From Crocinitomix sp. (GTDB lineage: Bacteria > Bacteroidota > Bacteroidia > Flavobacteriales_D > Crocinitomicaceae), in the NCBI GenBank assembly GCA_030836155.1, contig JAURQI010000142.1, positions 1 through 56,306 of the forward strand: a stretch of 56,306 nt of DNA, written 5' to 3'. Shown here piece by piece: positions 23,416 to 31,488 of this stretch (the first letter of the stretch is position 1; each line of letters begins with the position of its first letter). The translations under genes and the position numbers were made by a program. Below the pieces are notes generated by a model. It was not told the origin of the DNA, made no database searches, and saw only the letters and a list, made by a program, of their open reading frames with translations.

Positions 23416-24108
23416 CTAAAGAATACCGATTTTAAGACCAATAATGGGTGTTGGATAAGTCAAGCTATGACCGTCTCTTAAGGTCCAAACACCTCTTCTC
23501 TCCGGCATACCGCTACCCGCTGGCACTTCCGAATTAGAACGTACTTTGATATAGCGAATACTTAATCCTGCATAAAAATCAATTGCAAAGTTTTCGTTTT
23601 CTCTTTGAACTCCAATTTTTGTGTCCACAAAGGTATTGAAACGATGGAAGACCATCGGGACATTTTTGAAATAAGCAAATTCCTCCATGCCAAATTCATT
23701 GGTCACCCCCTCCATACCAACTGCAAAATCATCTCGAATAATCAAGTGTCGAAACGTTAAGCCAAAGGCTAAATAACGCTCCGTTTTAACAAGCATATAT
23801 AAACGTCCTTCAGTTCGCAAACGATATCCGCCCATGCGGTCATAATCATTAAATGCTTCTGAAGAAAGGTATTGTAAAAAAGAAGGGATAACCGCCGCAC
23901 CGAATTGCAAAGAAGTTGATTGAGGCATTTTCACCTCTACGTCTGCTCCGAATGTCGGAATAACCGAAATATAGTCAAACGGACTAAGTTTCACGATCTT
24001 ATCTGTGGCCTTTAACGACCAAGGTTCAGCCGGAATAGAATCTGTCTGTGCTATAAGTGTCTGGACACTCAAAACAAACATCAAAAATATCGTTACAATT
24101 GGTTTCAT
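23416..24108 (-). CDS. Predicted outer-membrane beta-barrel protein
   Basis: A signal peptide (MKPIVTIFLMFVLSVQTLIA) leads a 230-residue protein. It has alternating hydrophobic-polar strands such as YRLRTEGRLYMLVKTERYLAFGLTF, split by turns, which is typical of small outer-membrane barrels in Bacteroidota. I cannot assign a specific family. The gene lies downstream of the LVIVD lipoprotein genes on the same strand, with 42 bp between, and may share their transcript. Confidence 0.65.
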   Translation of the reverse strand: MKPIVTIFLMFVLSVQTLIAQTDSIPAEPWSLKATDKIVKLSPFDYISVIPTFGADVEVKMPQSTSLQFGAAVIPSFLQYLSSEAFNDYDRMGGYRLRTEGRLYMLVKTERYLAFGLTFRHLIIRDDFAVGMEGVTNEFGMEEFAYFKNVPMVFHRFNTFVDTKIGVQRENENFAIDFYAGLSIRYIKVRSNSEVPAGSGMPERRGVWTLRDGHSLTYPTPIIGLKIGIL

Positions 24109-24150
24109 ATCAATAGAATTTGAGGGTTATCCCTTTCTTTTTGTTGTGAT

Positions 24151-24930
24151 TTATTCTACACTTATCACTGACTTTTGCGTCAATTCAAGTGGGTTTGTTG
24201 CATCATATTGATAAACACCTTGTCTGGTCAATACAATGAGGTTGTTGTCTGTATCAGGAATGACATCAATGGCATCAAGACCTTCTAAATGCATGACCTG
24301 TTCAGGCATTTCCGGATTTGAAATATCAAAAGCTTTTACACCAGCATATCCATCACAGATATAAACTAGATCCGTTGAGTTTTCAGCAAGACCTAATCCA
24401 TAAGGGTTTAATAGTTCTGTGCTTGAGATCAAAGTTGGATTTGTGATATCTGAAATATCAATCAGATCCAATTGGTTCACATTTCCATTACAAGGTGTTC
24501 CACCTCTTAATGTTGCTAAGGCATATTCATCATTCGCCACTACTGGATCGCAGCTCGTTACATGATCAAAACGCGACACTTGCTCTGGCTGACGCGGATT
24601 GGTAACGTCATAAATACGCACTCCATTTTGTGTGCCAATAAATAAATGATCATTTTGCGGGAAAATCGTCTCAATTCCAACTCCTAAATTTACGGTCTCC
24701 AATAATTCTGGATTAGCTGGATCTGCAAGATGGAATACTTTTAATGACTTATAGTCTACCGTATATAAATAGTTTCCTAAGATGGTAAACTGAGCCATTG
24801 ATCCACCCTCCCCAAGCGTTGCTTGATTCATCGAGTTTGTATTGGCATTTCCTTGTGCCGGCTCTTTTTCGCAACTAGCAAAAAATACCAGTGTGACTAA
24901 AACAATTGTATAATTTCTAAGATTTTTCAT
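24151..24930 (-). CDS. LVIVD-repeat lipoprotein
   Basis: The start at 24930 gives the signal MKNLRNYTIVLVTLVFFASC with the lipobox cysteine at residue 20. A longer upstream start would add a non-signal segment. Propeller-type repeats follow, such as LKVFHLADPANPELLETVNL, VRIYDVTNPRQPEQVSRF and LIDISDITNPTLISS. Then come VKAFDISNPEMPEQVMHL and VYQYDATNPLELTQKS. These are LVIVD-type units of a beta-propeller, often lipid-anchored at the outer membrane. It is probably a surface protein of unknown ligand. A similar but shorter lipoprotein precedes it by ten bases. Confidence 0.87.
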   Translation of the reverse strand: MKNLRNYTIVLVTLVFFASCEKEPAQGNANTNSMNQATLGEGGSMAQFTILGNYLYTVDYKSLKVFHLADPANPELLETVNLGVGIETIFPQNDHLFIGTQNGVRIYDVTNPRQPEQVSRFDHVTSCDPVVANDEYALATLRGGTPCNGNVNQLDLIDISDITNPTLISSTELLNPYGLGLAENSTDLVYICDGYAGVKAFDISNPEMPEQVMHLEGLDAIDVIPDTDNNLIVLTRQGVYQYDATNPLELTQKSVISVE

Positions 24931-24940
24931 TTGTCTAATT

Positions 24941-25462
24941 TTATTTGAAACACTCTGGGTTCGATAATGTGGTTTTCTCCCAACCAACTACAATTCCTTT
25001 TGATGGATCGACACATTCGAATGCCCCAAATTCATCTGGAAATTGTTGTAATGGAAATACATCCTCAATACGGTTAACATAATCTGGTGAAGCTGGATTT
25101 GTAATATCAACAACCACCATATCGGTAATGTTATCTGCATATAACATTCCATTACTCACAGAGAAATCCAGGTTTCCAGGAATAGCGATAAACGAAACCT
25201 CAACCGGAGAAGATGGATTAGTATTGTCGTAAATATGAATTCCTTTCGCCTGATCATTGATCAACAAATACTCACCATAGACATACACTCTGCCTGGATT
25301 TTCTAATGCTTCTTCTGCAGCAACCGACACTTGCTTTAGATCAGCCCCATCTGCATAAATAGGTTTGTAACCCTCTACTGACTCTTGCTTTTTTTCTTTA
25401 CCACAAGCTACTAAAAGCAGCATGGAGCAAACAACAGCAGTGGTTCTTTTTAAATTTTTCAT
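24941..25462 (-). CDS. LVIVD-like lipoprotein, shorter paralogue
   Basis: The 173-residue protein has a lipoprotein signal (TAVVCSMLLLVACG, cysteine at residue 20). It carries two LVIVD-type units: IHIYDNTNPSSPVEVSF and MVVVDITNPASPDYVNRI. A C-terminal extension ends VGWEKTTLSNPECF. With only two or three repeats it is shorter than its neighbour and cannot close a full propeller alone, so it may pair with it. It lies in the same operon and is transcribed first. Confidence 0.8.
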   Translation of the reverse strand: MKNLKRTTAVVCSMLLLVACGKEKKQESVEGYKPIYADGADLKQVSVAAEEALENPGRVYVYGEYLLINDQAKGIHIYDNTNPSSPVEVSFIAIPGNLDFSVSNGMLYADNITDMVVVDITNPASPDYVNRIEDVFPLQQFPDEFGAFECVDPSKGIVVGWEKTTLSNPECFK

Positions 25463-25542
25463 TGTTCTGAATTTTTAGATTCGACCTCATCGAGCTTATC
25501 TTCTCGATCGTTTTCATATGCGAGTCGTGATCATTTCTATAC

Positions 25543-25552
25543 CCCCCTATTC
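25543..25552. repeat. Left arm of a CCCCCTATTC / GAATAGGGGG pair flanking the ECF sigma gene
   Basis: CCCCCTATTC lies about 50 bases upstream of the -7 box of the sigma gene. Its exact reverse complement occurs at 26169-26178, at the end of the shifted sigma frame and 30 bases before the anti-sigma start. Confidence 0.45.
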
Positions 25553-25598
25553 TGAATTGAGATTTTTTTATTTAACAGCGGTAAATGCATAAAATTAT

Positions 25599-25606
25599 TA
25601 GCTTTG
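25599..25606 (+). promoter_or_regulatory. TAnnTTTG box of the first ECF sigma gene
   Basis: TAGCTTTG matches the -7 consensus. It overlaps a TTG codon at 25604 in the sigma frame, so the first ATG after it, at 25625, is the probable start. Confidence 0.55.
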
Positions 25607-25624
25607 AATTCGATCTATTCGTTA

Positions 25625-26104
25625 ATGACTATAGCCGAATACCATATCCTCTTTGAAACGCATTATAATGCCTTGTGTAATTATGCATACGCCATCGTAA
25701 AAGATTATGATGAAGCAGAGGATATCGTACAAGGGGTATTCATTAAATTTTGGAACAACGAAAATAAAGCTGAAATAGCAGATAAAGCAAAACAATACCT
25801 TATCCGCTCGGTAAAATTTAAATGCATGGATTACCAACGCAAAGCGATTGTGAAGCGGAAATATGAAAAAGAAGCTGTCCATACAATGGAAGCCGATCAA
25901 CGCACTGCTACTGATATTGATTTTGAACTGGAGGAATCAACCGATTTGAAAGACGTATTGATGATGGCTATTTCAGAATTGCCGCAAAAAACACGGGAAG
26001 TTTTTATGATGTCCAAACTAGACGGACTTCGTTATAAAGAGATTGCTGACCATTTGGACATCTCTCCAAAAACGGTCGAAAATCAAATGGGTAGAGCCTT
26101 TTAA
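25625..26104 (+). CDS. FecI-like ECF sigma factor with an apparent frame break at its 3' end
   Basis: This RNA polymerase sigma-70 factor of the ECF group directs transcription of the adjacent receptor genes. Region 2 shows LFETHYNALCNYAYAIVKDY, EDIVQGVFIKFWNN and AKQYLIRSVKFKCMDYQRK. Region 4 ends in LPQKTREVFMMSKLDGLRY, then KEIADHLDISPKTVENQMGRAF. The frame stops at TAA 26102-26104 inside what should be the recognition helix. In the +1 frame from 26103 the reading continues KHLREKLKDYKDLL, then a hydrophobic tail, to a TAG at 26172-26174, a usual FecI ending. The natural product is therefore likely longer, or the gene is broken. Confidence 0.85.
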   Translation: MTIAEYHILFETHYNALCNYAYAIVKDYDEAEDIVQGVFIKFWNNENKAEIADKAKQYLIRSVKFKCMDYQRKAIVKRKYEKEAVHTMEADQRTATDIDFELEESTDLKDVLMMAISELPQKTREVFMMSKLDGLRYKEIADHLDISPKTVENQMGRAF

Positions 26105-26174
26105 ACACCTGCGAGAAAAACTAAAAGACTATAAAGATTTATTGGTCCTCATTATTTTTTTAATGATTGAATAG
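26099..26174 (+). other. Frame-shifted C-terminal extension of the ECF sigma (possible +1 frameshift site)
   Basis: The context is TTT-TAA-A. If the tRNA on TTT moves one base forward to the overlapping TTT, the next codon is AAA. Reading then gives KHLREKLKDYKDLLVLIIFL plus a few residues before TAG. This matches the usual end of FecI-like sigmas. The site is only a four-base T-run. Confidence 0.5.
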
Positions 26175-26207
26175 GGGGAAACCAATCTTTAAACGATTTA
26201 TAGACAA

Positions 26208-27149
26208 ATGAACGAATTGAATGACATATTAGCACGCTACTTTGCCGGAGAGGCAAATGCTGATGACACTCAAAAAGTGGAAGCTTGGAAAGCCTCGAAT
26301 CCAGAGGAGTTTGAAGCTTTGCAAAAGTCGTGGTCTTCTATAGACAATGATTTGATTGCTGATTTAGAATTCAAAACATTTGATAAAAAAGCGGCTTGGG
26401 ACAAAGTTGAACCTTCATTAAATCCTGAACAGGAAACACGGGTTATTCGTTTGCAATTTTATAAAAAAGTGGCTGCTGCTTGCGCTATTCTATTAATCGG
26501 ACTGGGTGCTTTTTGGTATCTGAACGGTACTAGTACAATGGTCATCACCAATGATACGGCAGGTCAAAAAGAATTAAACTTACCCGATGGTTCACAAGTT
26601 TGGTTAGCCGAAAACACACGATTAGAATACAATTCAGATTTTAATGACGATCGGACATTAAAATTAGAAGGAGAAGCTTTTTTCGAAGTGACAAAAGATC
26701 CTGATCATCCTTTTATTGTTCATACAACCCATGGTGATATCGAAGTTTTAGGTACTGCTTTTAATGTCTCCACCAAAGAAAATGAAACGGTTGTGTCAGT
26801 CGATCATGGTCGCGTTGCTGTGACGAATGAAAAAGGCACGGTGGAGCTTACAATTGGCGAATCAACTTCTGCGAATTCAGAAGGGGTTGCTGATCCCAAA
26901 CCAGCTGATCCAAATTTTGATGCTTGGAAAACTGGAACTTTTGTTTTTGACGGCATGCCTTTATCCGCTGTCCTTGAACTGCTTAATGATCACTACACTA
27001 CAAAGATCAAATTAGCAAATGATTCAAAAAATGACGAACTTTATACAGGTTCATGGGAAGATGAATCGATCCATACGATCATTCAGTCCATTACCAAAAC
27101 CTGCAATGTAACGGCTGATTCTTCTGGAGCAGTCATTGAACTTCGTTAA
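26208..27149 (+). CDS. FecR-family anti-sigma / signal-transducing protein
   Basis: The 313-residue protein has an N-terminal cytoplasmic domain with YFAGEANADDTQKVEAW that would bind the sigma. A single membrane segment (VAAACAILLIGLGAFWYL) lies near residue 95. The periplasmic FecR domain follows with LPDGSQVWLAENTRLEY, GEAFFEVTKDPDHPFIV and GTAFNVSTKENETVVSV. A C-terminal DUF4974-type segment (LSAVLELLNDHY) is also visible. It sits between the sigma gene and the TonB receptor gene, the normal order for this signalling cassette, and should relay receptor occupancy to the sigma. Confidence 0.93.
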   Translation: MNELNDILARYFAGEANADDTQKVEAWKASNPEEFEALQKSWSSIDNDLIADLEFKTFDKKAAWDKVEPSLNPEQETRVIRLQFYKKVAAACAILLIGLGAFWYLNGTSTMVITNDTAGQKELNLPDGSQVWLAENTRLEYNSDFNDDRTLKLEGEAFFEVTKDPDHPFIVHTTHGDIEVLGTAFNVSTKENETVVSVDHGRVAVTNEKGTVELTIGESTSANSEGVADPKPADPNFDAWKTGTFVFDGMPLSAVLELLNDHYTTKIKLANDSKNDELYTGSWEDESIHTIIQSITKTCNVTADSSGAVIELR

Positions 27150-27158
27150 TAGCAATCT

Positions 27159-29717
27159 ATGCGTCTAGCGCTATGGCTTTTTATTGTCTTTTTTGTTTCG
27201 GGGCTAAATGCTCAGGAATTGTTAGATCGTAAAATTACCATTCGCTTTCAAGATCAGCAATTAGAGAAATGCCTTAAAGAAATTGAGCAAAAATCCGGTG
27301 TTCACTTCTCTTACAATGCTAAACAAATTCGCGCCGTATCCAAACCGATTCGTCAAACATTTGAAGATAAAGAAATACGATTCGTATTGGATCAATTACT
27401 CACGGGAACCGGATTACAATACGAAGAAATGGGTGGGCAAATTACCCTCTATCAATTAGTATCAAACGAAGAAACCGTTATACTCAGTGGTTATCTCCGA
27501 TCAAAAGCATCGGGTGAACATTTAATAGGCGCGCGTATTTATTTCCCAAGTTTAGGTATTGGTTGCATCACCAATACTTATGGTTATTATGCCATTGATC
27601 TACCAAAAGGTTCCCATACTTTTCAAGCGCGATCGATTGGTATGCAATCACTCATATCTGAATTGAATCTTCAAGAAGACCGTGTTTTTAATATCGAATT
27701 ATCTGAAGATACGGTGATGCTTCATGCTGTCGAAGTTCATGCTGATTCAAGCGATGAAAAGATCGTAAATCCAAAAGACTTGCCTCATTTAGAGAAAACA
27801 GTGATCACCCCCGGTGCCATTGCGAAAGTACCACCAGCCAGTGGCGAACGTGACTTATTGCGTCATATCCAACAATTGCCTGGTGTGCAACCTGCAGGCG
27901 GTGGAAGATCCAATTTTACGGTACGCGGTTCGGGTACTGGTGGGAATTTAATTCTCATCGATGAGATTCCAATTTATCATCCAACTCACTTATTGGGTTT
28001 ATACTCCATTATTAATACGGATGCTTTAAAATCAGCCACCTTATATAAAGATTATATTCCGGCTCGTTTCGGCACAAGAAGTGCTTCCGTATTGCAAGTT
28101 CATAAACAAGAAGGTGATCTTAATCGGTATCATATTTCGGGCGGAATAAGTGGATTTATGGGGCGCCTGAATCTACAGGGTCCTATCCAAAAAAATAAGG
28201 CTTCCTTTTATACATCTTTCAGAGCTTCGACTTTCCCAGGCGCTTTGCTTTCTATTTTAAGTGATCGCGATTTAGGTAGCCCGACGTTTTTTGATTGGAA
28301 TGGTAAAATTAACTACCGCATTAACGCGAATAATCGCATCTATTTTACGGGTTATATCGGTCGAGATGGGCTCAGTGATTCGCTGTCTGACTATCAGTGG
28401 GGAAATAATGCCTTTGGATTCCGATGGAATCATATTATCAATGCCAAGACATTCTCAAATCTAAGCTTAACACACAGTGCTTTCTTATATGGTTTTGAAA
28501 ATAGTAATACATACCAGAGTGTCAGTTATGGACAACGTGTCGTCACCGATAAAATAACGTATGACTTTACGTATTTTATGAATAATTCCACTCGCATTAA
28601 CTATGGATTATCGGCTGCGTTTATCCCCACCAATAAAGGAAATTTTGGTGATGCTGCCGATTTATTTCTTCAACGCCAAGCAATTGAAAGCGGATTATAT
28701 GCAACGGTTGAACAGCAAATAAATAAACGCCTCGAGCTGAAATTAGGGTTGCGTATTCCTTTCTCAATGCATATCGGAACCGGAGATACCACCGCCTACT
28801 TAACACCGGAATTTGATTTAACAGAGGTGATCTATGAACGCAATAAACTCTATGACCCTTTAGTTTATCTGGATCCACGCATCTTGCTCAAGTATAGACT
28901 AGGAGCTGCAAGTCAATTACAATTGGCAGGCACCATTACCAGTCAGAACACACATATCGTCAATTACATCAATAATTTTTTACCGATCGAAATTTGGACG
29001 CCGTCTACCAGTTATCTTAGACCCGAACGTAATTATCAAGTCTCCTTAGGTTATACGGGTCAATGGAAAAAGTGGGACTTGTCCGCATCTGCCTATGTGA
29101 AGCATGTCCGCAATGTACTCGATTATGCCTCTCCAATTTTTACCAATTCAACCGATATTGAAAGTAATCTTTTAGCAGGAAACCTGAATGTACAAGGTTT
29201 TGAATTAATGATGACCTATAAATTCACCTCTTGGTACTCTACTGCTTTCTCTTATGCTTATACCCGTACGCGCCAAAAAGTGGAAGGCATCAACTATGAC
29301 GAAGACTACGTTGCGGCAGGAAATCGTCCCCACTATTTCTCGTGGAGTCAATTTTTTAATTGGTCAAAAAAATGGCAGTTTACCACTAATTATATCTGGC
29401 ATTCAGGTGCGGCTGTCACTTTACCGAATGGTCAATTTGTAATCGACGGTACTGCTTTTCCGCTTTACGAAGCCAATCGTAATACCGAACGTCTGCCCAC
29501 CTTCAGGAGGTTGGATTTAGCTTTTCGCCGACAATTGGGCGTTAAGAAAAAGAAAGATCATTGGGACTTGACCTTTACCGTGACCAACTTTTTTAACCGC
29601 TATAATCCGTCGGTTGCTTTTCCAGATCACCAAACCGGCCAACCTGATCAGCTTGTTATCCGTTCAATAGATTACTCACCGCTTATGGTTTCTATGAGCT
29701 TAAATTTTAGATACTGA
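27159..29717 (+). CDS. TonB-dependent receptor with STN and carboxypeptidase-like N-terminal domains
   Basis: The 852-residue outer-membrane receptor has a signal peptide. Residues 20-100 form the STN domain (KITIRFQDQQLEKCLKEI, SGVHFSYNAKQI), which talks to FecR. A carboxypeptidase-regulatory-like domain follows (GYLRSKASGEHLIGARIYF). The plug comes next (RDLLRHIQQLPGVQPAGG, FTVRGSGTGGNLILIDEIPI) and then a beta-barrel ending SPLMVSMSLNFRY. The STN domain implies ligand-induced signalling through FecR to the sigma. The ligand is not known; the DUF4249 lipoprotein next door suggests a non-siderophore substrate such as a peptide or oligosaccharide, which is inference. Confidence 0.93.
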   Translation: MRLALWLFIVFFVSGLNAQELLDRKITIRFQDQQLEKCLKEIEQKSGVHFSYNAKQIRAVSKPIRQTFEDKEIRFVLDQLLTGTGLQYEEMGGQITLYQLVSNEETVILSGYLRSKASGEHLIGARIYFPSLGIGCITNTYGYYAIDLPKGSHTFQARSIGMQSLISELNLQEDRVFNIELSEDTVMLHAVEVHADSSDEKIVNPKDLPHLEKTVITPGAIAKVPPASGERDLLRHIQQLPGVQPAGGGRSNFTVRGSGTGGNLILIDEIPIYHPTHLLGLYSIINTDALKSATLYKDYIPARFGTRSASVLQVHKQEGDLNRYHISGGISGFMGRLNLQGPIQKNKASFYTSFRASTFPGALLSILSDRDLGSPTFFDWNGKINYRINANNRIYFTGYIGRDGLSDSLSDYQWGNNAFGFRWNHIINAKTFSNLSLTHSAFLYGFENSNTYQSVSYGQRVVTDKITYDFTYFMNNSTRINYGLSAAFIPTNKGNFGDAADLFLQRQAIESGLYATVEQQINKRLELKLGLRIPFSMHIGTGDTTAYLTPEFDLTEVIYERNKLYDPLVYLDPRILLKYRLGAASQLQLAGTITSQNTHIVNYINNFLPIEIWTPSTSYLRPERNYQVSLGYTGQWKKWDLSASAYVKHVRNVLDYASPIFTNSTDIESNLLAGNLNVQGFELMMTYKFTSWYSTAFSYAYTRTRQKVEGINYDEDYVAAGNRPHYFSWSQFFNWSKKWQFTTNYIWHSGAAVTLPNGQFVIDGTAFPLYEANRNTERLPTFRRLDLAFRRQLGVKKKKDHWDLTFTVTNFFNRYNPSVAFPDHQTGQPDQLVIRSIDYSPLMVSMSLNFRY

Positions 29718-30526
29718 TGCGTTTTAAGGCCTATATACTGATGCTGCTGACAATCGCTGTGTACGGTTGTAAAAAAGACATCTTAGACCTTGACTTAACC
29801 GACCACCAACAAGAGCGCATCATCGGCGAAGGAATGATTACCCAACATTTTAAAAAGCAACGCTTTTTCTTTAGTTTAAGCAGCAATTTAGGCGATGTCA
29901 ATCAAACCGTGACAAACGAAGCTAACTTATTAATAAAAACACCAGCAGGTATAATGTATTACACACCTATTGGTGGTGGTTGGTACGAATCTGAAATAGA
30001 ATTTCAAGGCCAAGCAGGTTTTAATTACACGATTCAATTTACGTACGAAGGTGAGTTTCACGAGGTAGTGACTGAAATGCCAGAAGAAGCGGATATAAAA
30101 TCGCTTATATTGCCAGATACAGGCTCATTTTCTTATCCTCATTTTGCCAATTCTATCACAATAGAAATGAGTTCAGAAGCGAATCAAATGGTTCATTTTG
30201 ATATTTATCATGTTAACCAAGAATGGCAAGAAATCACCCTCCCTGTTTATCAGCAATTTTCATTGTATCCAGACACAAGTCAAATCATAACAGTACCCTT
30301 CGACAATGCCACCAGTCCAGCCATACACATTGGAGATACACTGGTCGTTGTATCCAAAACACTTTCAAACGATGTGAGTGATTATTTGCAAGGATTGCAA
30401 TCTTATGTAACCAGTGAGGTGCTCAATAGTCAATATTACAATCCGCCATTCTATTATTCTAATGGAGCCTACGGTCTAGGGTACGGAACATTTATCGACA
30501 CCATTTATCATGTCGTCGGCCAATAG
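29717..30526 (+). CDS. DUF4249 lipoprotein, partner of the TonB-dependent receptor
   Basis: The signal MRFKAYILMLLTIAVYGC has a lipobox cysteine at residue 18. The mature part has the features I associate with the DUF4249 lipoproteins coupled to TonB receptors: FHEVVTEMPEEADIKSL in the middle and late aromatic-rich segments with QSYVTSEVLNSQYYNPP. Such proteins may form a surface lid on the receptor. It overlaps the receptor gene by one base (TGATG), so they are co-translated. It converges with the outer-membrane protein gene directly after it. Confidence 0.83.
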   Translation: MRFKAYILMLLTIAVYGCKKDILDLDLTDHQQERIIGEGMITQHFKKQRFFFSLSSNLGDVNQTVTNEANLLIKTPAGIMYYTPIGGGWYESEIEFQGQAGFNYTIQFTYEGEFHEVVTEMPEEADIKSLILPDTGSFSYPHFANSITIEMSSEANQMVHFDIYHVNQEWQEITLPVYQQFSLYPDTSQIITVPFDNATSPAIHIGDTLVVVSKTLSNDVSDYLQGLQSYVTSEVLNSQYYNPPFYYSNGAYGLGYGTFIDTIYHVVGQ

Positions 30527-31228
30527 TTATTCAGCAATTTTCTCTTCTTTCTTTTTTCTTAGATGATAGCGAATGGCGATATGCGCACTCGTTTGAAAAT
30601 CGAAAATAGCTGGGGGATTACCCACAAATTCAACATAGGGGTCGATTATAGCAGAAGCCCCCATATAAATCGGCAAACTACCTCTTGCCGAACCTCCCAC
30701 ACTTAACGTGAATTGTTCACTTATGGGTACGTTCATGATGGCAGAAAAGCGCAACCCTGGTATCATGTAATGTCTACGGATCTGAGCTCTGTCATTTGTA
30801 AAACCGCCAAAAGGTGCTACTTGCGGGACCTCAACATTATGGAAATAGGTCATATTATAACGTTGTTGTTCTCTGGATTGATAAGCCAGTTCCACATCCA
30901 AACCAATACTAAATAGGGATTGTTTAATGCGGTGCTCTCCGCCAAACCTTAGGTTCGCATATTCTGATGATTCATTATAATAGCGCTGAACAACAGATGT
31001 ATCCGTAATATCGATGATCTCATAATATTGATTACCAAAATAACTGTATTTAGACCCGGCTAAAAGACCAAGTTTTAGCTTCCACTGTTCACTAACTGCT
31101 TTTCTAAATTCCAACCCAATCCGAGATGTTTCATCTTGTGAAAAGATCAATCCAATGTCTGATTTTTCTTGTGCAAAAAGTGTCGGTGAAAGAAATAAAA
31201 CGATGAGTCCAATTAGTCCATTTTTCAT
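30527..31228 (-). CDS. Predicted outer-membrane protein
   Basis: A signal peptide (MKNGLIGLIVLFLSPTLFAQ) leads a 233-residue beta-strand-rich protein with SRIGLEFRKAVSEQWKLKLG, IGLDVELAYQSREQQ and AHIAIRYHLRKKKEE. The regular strand pattern and final RYHLRKK suggest a small barrel with a short charged tail. No specific family is evident. It has the same general layout as the barrel gene at 23.4 kb. About 120 bp upstream of its ATG is a perfect 22-bp palindrome. Confidence 0.68.
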   Translation of the reverse strand: MKNGLIGLIVLFLSPTLFAQEKSDIGLIFSQDETSRIGLEFRKAVSEQWKLKLGLLAGSKYSYFGNQYYEIIDITDTSVVQRYYNESSEYANLRFGGEHRIKQSLFSIGLDVELAYQSREQQRYNMTYFHNVEVPQVAPFGGFTNDRAQIRRHYMIPGLRFSAIMNVPISEQFTLSVGGSARGSLPIYMGASAIIDPYVEFVGNPPAIFDFQTSAHIAIRYHLRKKKEEKIAE

Positions 31229-31348
31229 GATGCGATCATTTAAGTTGTGGATGATAAAACGAGAGTTGCAGATGAATATTGTCAGAGGTGGGTCAAAGAA
31301 CAGCTATTTTGAAGTGATGCACTTCCTCAATGCTTGCTGTCAGTCCCT

Positions 31349-31370
31349 GTGATTCGTTATAACGAATCAC
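31349..31370. repeat. 22-bp perfect palindrome
   Basis: GTGATTCGTTA is followed directly by its exact reverse complement, with no spacer. It lies 121 bp upstream of the outer-membrane protein gene at 30527-31228 and about 50 bp from the terminator of the VWA gene. No T-run adjoins it, so it looks like a dimeric operator rather than a terminator. Confidence 0.65.
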
Positions 31371-31421
31371 TTTTCTGAGAGTTAGTTACAATATATATCA
31401 CACATATTTCTCAACATAATT

Positions 31422-31456
31422 AAAAAAAGCGAACACCCCAATCGGAGTATTCGCTT
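31422..31456 (-). terminator. Terminator of the VWA gene (minus strand)
   Basis: AAGCGAACACCCC and GGAGTATTCGCTT pair, allowing G-U pairs, around AATC. The A-run on its left is a T-run on the minus strand. It lies 33 bases beyond the stop codon. Confidence 0.8.
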
Positions 31457-31488
31457 CTTTGCCAACTTCTACTTATCCTTCTCTGTTT

